Below, in pieces: positions 6,948-13,600 of a stretch of DNA of 15,158 bases (positions are counted from its first letter, which is position 1; each line of letters opens with the position of its first letter). The notes beneath the pieces are model-generated. The model did not search any database and had not been told where the DNA came from. It saw only the letters and a program-made list of their open reading frames with translations. The position numbers and the translations under genes were made by a program. Source of the stretch: Caryophanales bacterium UBA3210 (GTDB taxonomy: Bacteria > Bacillota_I > Bacilli_A > RFN20 > CAG-449); assembly GCA_002363635.1 (NCBI GenBank), contig DEWM01000059.1, forward strand, positions 1-15,158. Direction: 5' to 3'.

Positions 6948-7023
6948 TTGTATTAACGTTACTTACCACACATAGATATGTTAAGTGAAATTACTGCAAA
7001 ATTTGTCGTAATTTTTTATTTGT

Positions 7024-7069
7024 CATACAAGTAACCATACAAGTAACCATACAAGTAACCATACAAGTA
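7024..7069. repeat. Four tandem copies of a 12-bp unit
   Basis: CATACAAGTAAC is present three times exactly (7024-7035, 7036-7047, 7048-7059) and a fourth time as CATACAAGTA (7060-7069). There are no mismatches, which suggests a recent expansion by slippage or strong selection. The unit length is a multiple of three, but no gene runs through it. Confidence 0.9.
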
Positions 7070-7329
7070 GTTTGATTTTTTTAATAACTCGGGTAATAAT
7101 ACAATTTTGCCAAAACGAGCGAGTTTTAATGACAAAAATAGTGGCAAAAATGATGGCAAAAATCTAACGGATGATTTGACTAATAATAAAAAAGTTAGAA
7201 TTGTGATACGAGGAATCGGTCATATTTTTTGCTTTTAGAGGTAAAATTATTAACCACATTATTAACCGTTTATTCTTATTTTATTAACCACGTCAAGATA
7301 ATTAAATGCTTTAAAATGTGTAACAAATG

Positions 7330-7350
7330 TGATACAATATTTTTGGAGAG
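7330..7350 (+). promoter_or_regulatory. Extended -10 promoter and RBS of the antitoxin gene
   Basis: TG-A-TACAAT (7330-7338) is an extended -10 element; there is no clear -35 box (TTTAAA at 7310-7315 at best). GGAGAGG (7345-7351) lies seven bases before ATG 7358. The promoter and RBS place the true start at 7358, not at the upstream in-frame ATG at 7229, whose extra 43 residues would run through the promoter. Confidence 0.65.
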
Positions 7351-7357
7351 GATAGAT

Positions 7358-7690
7358 ATGTCTAAGGAAAATAAAAACGAACTGATTCACATTAGAATAG
7401 AGCCAACAGTAAAAGAAAAGGCAGAAAATATTTTTAGTAAGCTTGGAATTAATATGTCTTATGCTGTATCTTTATTTTTGAATCAAGTAATACTTAAAAA
7501 TGGCTTTCCTTTTAATGTGGAATTGCCCAAAGTTAATGAAACTGAATTAGAATCTTTAGCTAAAATAATTGAATCAACTGGTGGTAATGGAGTAGTGAAT
7601 GAAAAAAATCAAAAAATTATTCATTTGTATTCTTTAGGCGAAATTGACTATGAGACGGCAGTTTTTGCTATAAAGAGGAGTTTTATGTAA
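7358..7690 (+). CDS. RelB/DinJ-family antitoxin
   Basis: A 110-residue type II antitoxin. The N-terminal half is the ribbon-helix-helix DNA-binding and dimer domain typical of RelB/DinJ, with the strand ELIHIRIEPTVKEKAENIF and the helix pair around LGINMSYAVSLFLNQVI and then NGFPFNVELP. The C-terminal half (about 60-110) is variable and would wrap the toxin; it ends IDYETAVFAIKRSFM. Such proteins repress their own promoter as well as neutralising a toxin. The next frame, two bases after the stop, encodes only the start of a Fic protein, and RelB/DinJ-like antitoxins are known to pair with Fic toxins in Bacillota. The toxin here is truncated, so this antitoxin appears orphaned. Confidence 0.85.
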   Translation: MSKENKNELIHIRIEPTVKEKAENIFSKLGINMSYAVSLFLNQVILKNGFPFNVELPKVNETELESLAKIIESTGGNGVVNEKNQKIIHLYSLGEIDYETAVFAIKRSFM

Positions 7691-7692
7691 TT

Positions 7693-7875
7693 ATGAAAGA
7701 TCCGTATGTATATGAAGGTACTAATGTACTAATCAATTTAGCAAATATTAAGGAACAAGATAAACTTGATAATTTTGAAACGACTTTATCACGTATTGCA
7801 ATCGTAGAGGTATTGAAAATTCTAAATATAGATGGGATAAGGACGATAATTAAAAAAACGGCTCACTACAAATAG
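7693..7875 (+). pseudogene. Fic-family toxin, truncated to its N-terminus
   Basis: The first 41 residues, beginning MKDPYVYEGTNVLINLANIK and continuing through DKLDNFETTLSRIAIVEVLK, match the start of Fic/Doc-type 'cell filamentation' proteins, where DPYVYPGTNVLKNK and LxxxExxxSxxRLxEL are common. Intact relatives are about 180-210 residues and carry the catalytic HPFxxGNGR motif. Here the frame leaves the family pattern after residue 41 and stops at residue 60, inside a hairpin (7860-7900). No FIC motif is present in any frame before the next gene. It directly follows the antitoxin gene (2-base gap) as in a normal antitoxin-toxin operon. A deletion removed the active part, so AMP transfer activity must be absent. 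Confidence 0.8.
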
Positions 7876-7900
7876 ATTAAATTTCTAAATGTGGTGAGTC
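7860..7900 (+). other. Long hairpin at the Fic deletion point
   Basis: GGCTCACTACA (7860-7870) pairs with TGTGGTGAGTC (7890-7900) with two G-U pairs. After a 2x2 AA/AA internal loop four more pairs (TAGA/TCTA) close a 7-base loop. The stop codon of the truncated Fic frame lies inside the stem. There is only a loose U-rich tail (TTATTAATTG), so it may be a terminator or the end of a small element. Confidence 0.55.
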
Positions 7901-7927
7901 TTATTAATTGTATTATTTATAAAAAAC

Positions 7928-7948
7928 ACCCTAGCTACTAACTAGGGT
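7928..7948 (-). terminator. Terminator of the six-helix membrane protein gene
   Basis: ACCCTAG (7928-7934) and CTAGGGT (7942-7948) form a 7-bp stem with a 7-base loop. On the minus strand it is followed by GTTTTTTATAAA. It lies 28 bases past the stop of the minus-strand gene. Confidence 0.8.
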
Positions 7949-7975
7949 AATTAAATATCGATATAAATTGAATTA

Positions 7976-8650
7976 TTAATTGTTATTTTGATTAGTTTCT
8001 TTTTTAAACCATAATTTTCTATGCTTAAATGATCTAAATGACATAATTGCAGGAAATATAGGAGCAAGAGAACTAATAATTTCTAATACTAAAATATATC
8101 CTTTTGCTTCTAAACTTAATGAGATGATATTTACTATAGAAATAATAATTGCTAAAGCAAATACTGTATGCATAATGTAATACCAATGTTTAGTATGTTT
8201 TTTCATCCATAATGTAGAGAAGAGTAAGATAAATGTAAGAAGCGCAATTGAATCTCCAATTAAATCAAATACTTGTGCTAATTCTTCATGAGAAACTAGT
8301 AATTCTGGATATTCAATTAAGTTTGGAGTAACTATTGAGCCAATACATAATAACCAAGCATATGTAAAATTACGATTCTTTTCATTTTCCCATTCGCTTT
8401 TTTCAGCAAGTGCATCAACAAATCCAATTAAAATAACTGCAAATGTTAAAGAAATTAATTCTTTAGATATTTCTAATTTATAACTTTCTTCTTTAGTAAT
8501 AATTGCACTTATTATAATTATTAAAGCAACTGTAATATGGATAATATCAAAGATAGTAAAACCAATCATATGATATAGAGGTGGATGGTTATCAAGCTTT
8601 TCAAGATATTCTTTTATATCATCTTTACCATTTTTATTAAAATCAATCAT
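7976..8650 (-). CDS. Six-helix membrane protein of unknown function
   Basis: A 224-residue integral membrane protein I do not recognise. A short hydrophilic N-terminus (1-28) is followed by hydrophobic segments at about 29-52, 62-82, 95-112, 126-148, 157-178 and 183-205, and a basic tail (FRSFKHRKLWFKK) that should stay in the cytoplasm. Charged residues in the loops (DALAEKSEWENEKNRN around 79-94, HEELAQVFD around 121-129) are candidates for conserved sites. The start ATG 8648-8650 is preceded by GGGAG at nine bases. It is a single gene with its own terminator, divergent from asnA. No signal peptide, catalytic motif or transporter signature is evident. Confidence 0.8.
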   Translation of the reverse strand: MIDFNKNGKDDIKEYLEKLDNHPPLYHMIGFTIFDIIHITVALIIIISAIITKEESYKLEISKELISLTFAVILIGFVDALAEKSEWENEKNRNFTYAWLLCIGSIVTPNLIEYPELLVSHEELAQVFDLIGDSIALLTFILLFSTLWMKKHTKHWYYIMHTVFALAIIISIVNIISLSLEAKGYILVLEIISSLAPIFPAIMSFRSFKHRKLWFKKETNQNNN

Positions 8651-8787
8651 ATGTAAATCTCCCTTTTATATATAATAATTTACCATAATTAATATGAATA
8701 TGCATTTTATTATTTAAAATTGAAGATTATTGGAATAAAGCTTTTTTATACTTTTATTTTTGATTTAAAAAAATTTATATACATTTG

Positions 8788-8837
8788 TTTACTTAATATA
8801 TATTAAAAGGTAAAATATTACTATATTTTATGGGGGA
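8788..8837 (+). promoter_or_regulatory. asnA promoter with palindrome in the spacer, and RBS
   Basis: TTTACT (8788-8793), a 17-base spacer and TAAAAT (8811-8816) form a plausible promoter. The spacer is largely a perfect 14-bp palindrome, TTAATATATATTAA (8793-8806). GGGGGA (8832-8837) precedes the ATG by six bases. I see no T-box antiterminator: there is no room for one, and its conserved GGGTGGnACCGCG box is absent. Confidence 0.55.
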
Positions 8838-8843
8838 CATAAT

Positions 8844-9821
8844 ATGTATCAAAGTAAATTAAATCTTATCCAAACAGAAATTGCGATTAAAAAGATTAAA
8901 GATCATTTTGAAAATCGTTTAGCGGAAGTTCTTAAATTAAGAAGAGTTTCTGCACCTTTATTCTTAGAAAAAGGCTCAGGATTAAATGATAATTTAAATG
9001 GTACAGAAAAACCTGTTTCTTTTGAAGTTGATGGTAAGACTATGGAAATTGTTCATTCACTTGCTAAATGGAAAAGAAATGCTTTATATAGATATGGTTT
9101 TAAATCAGGAACTGGTTTATATACTGATATGAATGCGATTAGAAAAGATGAAAAGCTTGATGCAATTCATTCTTTATATGTTGACCAATGGGACTGGGAA
9201 AAGATTATCAAAAAAGAAGATCGTAATATGAGAACTCTTAAATCAACTGTAAGAAAGATTTACGGTGTTTTAAGAGAAACTGAAATGTACATTAAAAATG
9301 AATATAACTATTTATCTCATTCTTTACCAGAAAATATTTTCTTTATTACTACTCAAGAACTTGAAGATAAATATCCTACATTAACTCCAAAACAAAGAGA
9401 AAGAGCAATTACTAAAGAAAAGAAAGCAGTCTTCTTAATGCAAATTGGAGATACATTAAAATCAGGTATTAAACATGATGGAAGATCTTCCGATTATGAT
9501 GATTGGAAGCTTAATGGAGATATTTTAGTTTATAACGAAGTTTTAGATGATTCATTTGAACTTTCTTCAATGGGTATTAGAGTTGATAGAGAGGCTTTAT
9601 TATACCAATTAGAAAAAGAAGGCAATATGGATAGAGTAAATTTACCTTACCATAAGATGGTACTTGATGAAACTTTACCTTACACAATTGGAGGAGGTAT
9701 TGGTCAATCAAGAATGTGTATGTTCTTCTTAGAAAAGGCACATATTGGTGAAGTACAAGCTTCATTCTGGCCTGATGAAGAAAAAGAAAAATGCGAAAAA
9801 GAAGGCATTTTCTTATTATAA
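8844..9821 (+). CDS. asnA: Aspartate-ammonia ligase (asparagine synthetase A)
   Basis: Makes asparagine from aspartate, ammonia and ATP (to AMP and pyrophosphate) in the cytoplasm. The 325-residue length matches the family (about 327-330). Hallmarks are the N-terminal region from [13 protein letters not shown], the segment [31 protein letters not shown] (about 218-228), SSMGIRVD, and the C-terminal GGGIGQSR (about 283-290) that resembles motif 3 of class II aminoacyl-tRNA synthetases, to which AsnA is related. The frame is complete with no missing block. It has its own promoter and is divergent from the membrane protein gene. Ten bases after its TAA a group II intron begins, so the intron lies in the 3' untranslated part of the asnA transcript and should be co-transcribed. 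Confidence 0.96.
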   Translation: MYQSKLNLIQTEIAIKKIKDHFENRLAEVLKLRRVSAPLFLEKGSGLNDNLNGTEKPVSFEVDGKTMEIVHSLAKWKRNALYRYGFKSGTGLYTDMNAIRKDEKLDAIHSLYVDQWDWEKIIKKEDRNMRTLKSTVRKIYGVLRETEMYIKNEYNYLSHSLPENIFFITTQELEDKYPTLTPKQRERAITKEKKAVFLMQIGDTLKSGIKHDGRSSDYDDWKLNGDILVYNEVLDDSFELSSMGIRVDREALLYQLEKEGNMDRVNLPYHKMVLDETLPYTIGGGIGQSRMCMFFLEKAHIGEVQASFWPDEEKEKCEKEGIFLL

Positions 9822-9831
9822 TAATTTATAT

Positions 9832-10546
9832 ATGCGGTTGTATTTAGGTTCTGTAAAATCTGATGGGGTCAAACTCATATAGCAGTAGGGTCAATCCTTG
9901 CTGCTATTTTTGGTATGACGGGCATGTCATATATCTACGGTGAAAGTCCGAAGGGAGGTATTTGCCAACCAACCCGATAGCAACTTGCAAAGCGTAAACC
10001 AGTAATGGAGCGTGAAAAGAAGCAATAGCGAATTTGTGGCCCTATGAACAAAAACTTAATATTAAGGCCCATTAGGTGGATGAGTTAACTAAGCATAACA
10101 AAGTCCTAAAGACAAACGTAAACCTAATCGGTAAATTAAGAGGGTAAACGAGGAAAGATATATAACTTATCCCGAGAGGTCCTATAGACGAATTAGTAGT
10201 AACAACAAACTATAGGAAGTCAGCAGAGGTCATAGTAGGTATAGTCTAATAGTGAAGGACCGAACAATTCATAAGATTACTAAAGTCTTGAAATCACTAG
10301 TAGATAATTAGAACAAATAAAGATGAGAGGTTAGGCGTATCCTAATGGGTAATCCAAAGAAGGTTTCTACTATACAATGAAAAGAAAGAAAGGATGAAGA
10401 GGATTAGTCTTCGCCCTTGAGTATTATTTAGTTTGAAATTAAACTTATGAATTGAACCGCCCATTGCCGAACGGCACGATGTGGTGGTGTGAGAGGGGAA
10501 GAAAAATAAATATAAAAAAAATATTTATTTTTCTACTCTACTCGAT
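9832..10546 (+). mobile_element. Group II intron lacking a reverse-transcriptase ORF
   Basis: About 715 nt of structured, purine-rich sequence unlike its surroundings. Recognisable group II blocks are CTACGGTGAAAGTCCG (9935-9950), CTTATCCCGAGAGGTC (10166-10181), GTCAGCAGAGGTCATAGTAG (10219-10238) and GAAGGACCGAACAA (10254-10267), all known to me from domains I-III of bacterial introns. Domain V and VI close the element. Two clear domain I hairpins are AGCAGTAGG/CCTTGCTGCT (9881-9905) and TATGAC/GTCATA (9914-9931). A candidate EBS1, ATATAA (10160-10165), can pair fully with the six bases before the proposed 5' splice site (TTATAT 9826-9831). Domain IV, where the intron-encoded protein normally sits, is only about 180 nt and has no ORF. 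The first intron base would be A (ATGCGG) instead of the usual GTGCG. Ends are accurate to a few bases. Confidence 0.85.
10454..10546 (+). ncRNA. Group II intron domains V and VI
   Basis: Domain V (10454-10490) starts GAACCGCC and folds as CCGCC/GGTGG, CAT/ATG and GCC/GGC closed by a GAAC tetraloop. It has the expected ACG bulge on the 3' side, plus one extra T (before GGTGG) compared with the usual pattern. Domain VI has a 13-bp perfect AT-rich stem (GAAAAATAAATAT 10501-10513 with ATATTTATTTTTC 10521-10533) and ends CTACTCTACTCGAT. The A in CTACTC is the likely branch point. The catalytic core thus looks largely intact. Confidence 0.85.
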
Positions 10547-10581
10547 TCATGACAAAATTTATTAATTGTTAAATAATAATA

Positions 10582-10609
10582 AAAGGAGATTTCCTCGGGA
10601 ATCTCCTTT
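10582..10609. terminator. Bidirectional terminator between asnA/intron and the BspA-like gene
   Basis: AAAGGAGATT (10582-10591) pairs with AATCTCCTTT (10600-10609) over 10 bp with an 8-base loop. T-rich tails flank it in both directions (ATTTTATC on plus; TATTATTATT on minus). It lies nine bases past the stop of the minus-strand gene and would also end asnA-intron transcripts. Confidence 0.8.
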
Positions 10610-10617
10610 ATTTTATC

Positions 10618-13600
10618 TTATAAAGATGAAGTGTTGTCTTGTGTAGTAGTAGATTCTACTGTACTCCATTTAACTATTTCACCATTATCATTGAAGAAGA
10701 AATAGTTTTCTTTTGATGATGTTGGTTCTTCTTCTGAATAGAAGTATGCTGTTAAATTTTGTTTTGCATCAACTGACATATCTTTAGTTGCAGTAGACCA
10801 TTCTGCGCTTGTGCCCATATAATAGACATCTGCTGTAATTCCGAAGAATGCATAGTTACCTAATGTAATGTTATTTGGTAAGATAATTGTCTTGATTGAA
10901 GAAATTCCATAGAAAGTATATGGATTAATTGTTGAATTTGCATAGCTTCTTAAATCAAGTGTAGTAATTTGCTGATATTTGCCATCTACTACGATATAGA
11001 ATGATGAAGCAAATGAAGCAGGGTTTTCATTTGATTGAGTAAATGAATTCTTAATCCAATCTGTTAATGTTCCTTCGTAATAAATGTCGTATGTATTACC
11101 ATTTTTAGCGTTATTTGCGGCAAGATATACAATACCTTGGCTATTAAAGCTTGTAGATAATGTAACTGTCTTTAACGCTGTACAATTAGTAAATGCATCT
11201 TTACCAATACTTGTAATTGTACTTGGTACTTTTAATGTCGTTAGAGTTGCACAATTATAGAATGCATAACTACTAATTGTTGTTACTGAATATTTTGATA
11301 AATCAAGTTCAGTAATACTTGTTTCATTACCATATTCATCTAAGAGAGTTATTGTTGCGCTTTCTACACTGAATGGATTTTCTTTAGCAGAAGTGAATTC
11401 TAATGTTAACCAATCACTGATTGTTCCTAAGTAATTAACTTTAGTAACTGAACCAAATGAACTAATTAAGCTTGTTGTTGAAGAAGAGATTGTCTTATTG
11501 ATATTGACAGTAGTAATTGTTGATACTGTATCAAATGCAAGTAAGCTTACATCAGTATTTGCTCCACTTAATGTGATTTCTTTTAATGTAGTATTAGCAA
11601 AAGCGTGATCATCAATAGTTTCTACCTTAGATAAATCAAGTGAAGTTAAATTTGTACAACCATTAAATGCGTTATTACCAATTGTAGCAACGTTATTTAA
11701 TGTGACTGAAGAAATATTCTTATTGCCATAGAAAGCGTAATCGTTAATCTTAGTTACAGTTGTAGGAACATTTATTTCTGTTAATAATGTTTCTCCTAAG
11801 TAGAAGTTTGAAGCGTACTGCATTACGTTCTGGCTTTCAGAAGTAAATTCAATGCTTAACCAATCTTCAAGTGTACCTGCAAAATAAATGTTTTCGATTG
11901 AATTAGATTTGCTTAATTCTTTAATTAATGAAGATAGAGATGAAGAAATAGTTGTATCATCAATATAAATATTCTTAATTGATGTAACGCCTGTAAATGC
12001 ATCTAGGTAGCTTGTTAATGAATTGCTTAATCTAATTGTTTCTAAGCTTGTCATATTTGCAAATGCGTTTCTACCTGCAGATTCTACTTTAGATAAATCT
12101 AATGTAGTAATTTTTGTGCAGCTTTCAAATGCATGTCCATCAATAGATGTGACTGAACCTAAAGAGATTGATTCTAGCTTATCGTAAGAAGCAAATGCAT
12201 ATCCTCCAATACTTGTTGCAGTAGATAATTCTACGTTGATAACTTCGTAGTATTCATTATTTGCATCTAATGCATATAACTTACTTGCATATGAAGCAAA
12301 TGCATTATCAGTAGTCCAGTCATTTGCCACATACTGGTCGATAGTACCTTTGAGATAGATAATCTTGCTATCTTTATCGCCTAATGCTGTAGAGATTAAA
12401 TCGTTTCTCTTAGGGACAATATAGAATGTTGTAAGTAATGTATCGTTAGTAAATGCATTAGTCATTGTAGAGATGTGTTCTCCTAAATCAACTGTTGTTA
12501 ATTGAGTGTTATTGCTGAATGCATTTTCTTTAATTGTTGTTACGTTATTTGGAATTACGAGTGTTGTTAATCCAAGTCCATCAAATGCACCTTTACCAAT
12601 TGTAGTTAATGTGTCTGGAAGAGTAATTTCAGTAACTTGAGATGCTCCTCTAAATGCAAAGTCTCCAATTGTATTAATGCTTGAACCAAGAACTAATGTA
12701 GAAATATTTGTGTCATTTTCAAATGCAGAATTACCAATTGTTAAGACACCATTACCAATAGTTACACTAGTTAAGTTACCACATTCTGTAAATGCTTTAT
12801 CTTTAATTGTAGTTACTGAATCTGGGATAACAATTTCTTTGATGTTTGAACATTCACTGAAAGCTGATTTTCCAATTGATGTTAAATGGCTATCAAAGAT
12901 GACTGATTCAAGGCTTGTACATTTACTAAATGCATTATCTCCAATTGTAATAACATCTTCACCAAAGATAAGGCTTGATAGAGATGTGTCACCTTCAAAG
13001 ACGTTATTACCAAGTGTAGTAACTGTACCTGTGAAAGTAAGTTCACTTAATAATTTGTTATTTGCAAATGCATAATCACCAATTGTGACAACATTTGTAG
13101 TATTTACTGCTTCTAATTTAGAACAATTATAGAATGCATAATTGCCAATTTCAGTAACAGTTGTTGGTAAAGATAATGTAGTTACATTACCAAAACCTGC
13201 AAACTGATAATTACCAACACTAGATAATGTGCCTAAGTCAGAAATAGAAGTAATTTCTTTATAACCTGTTTCTGTCTTTACATATAATTTTGAAGATTCA
13301 CTTCCCATCATTGGGGTAGAAGTTAATGTTGCAAAATTAATATTTGCCCAATCTTGTAATGTACCTTCGTAGTAAACATCTACTAATGCTGAGCAGTTTT
13401 CAAATGCTTGTTTACCTGATGAAGTAATAGTATTTGGAATAGTTACTTTTGCTAAATCATCGAAGTTATAGAAGGAGTAATTCTTAATTCCTAAGAATGA
13501 TGAATCAAATTGTGTGAAATCAATTTCAGTAACTTTCTTATTTTCTGTTTCTTCTACTAAATAGAAGTTTGTAGCGTGCCACATTGGGTTTGATTTTAAT

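Larger units (their letters stand above)
6888..7329. other. Gene-free island rich in short repeats
   Basis: No convincing reading frame. The stretch holds, in order, an 11-bp direct pair at 6916 and 6937, four 12-bp tandem copies at 7024-7069, an inverted pair AACTCG/CGAGTT (about 7086-7125), a near-exact direct pair around TGGCAAAAATGATGGCAAAA (about 7142-7162), and three copies of TTATTAACC (7247, 7259, 7281). The mix of unrelated repeats suggests leftover replication, transfer or recombination sites of a mobile element rather than a promoter alone. Confidence 0.5.

Noticed and set aside
7024..7069. CRISPR array from the 12-bp repeats
   Set aside because: Units are contiguous with no spacers, far too short, and there are no cas genes.
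7229..7357. Upstream extension of the antitoxin frame from an ATG at 7229
   Set aside because: It covers the TGATACAAT promoter and repeat sites, has no RBS and adds sequence unlike RelB/DinJ proteins.
9577..9765. 62-residue minus-strand frame inside asnA
   Set aside because: Lies within the most conserved part of asnA, antisense shadow.
9822..10000. Riboswitch or T-box in the asnA 3' region
   Set aside because: The conserved blocks and the domain V/VI at the end identify the region as a group II intron; the T-box sequence is absent.
12677..13075. 132-residue plus-strand frame inside the BspA-like gene
   Set aside because: Periodic antisense reading of repeated LRR codons; low complexity and no RBS or promoter.
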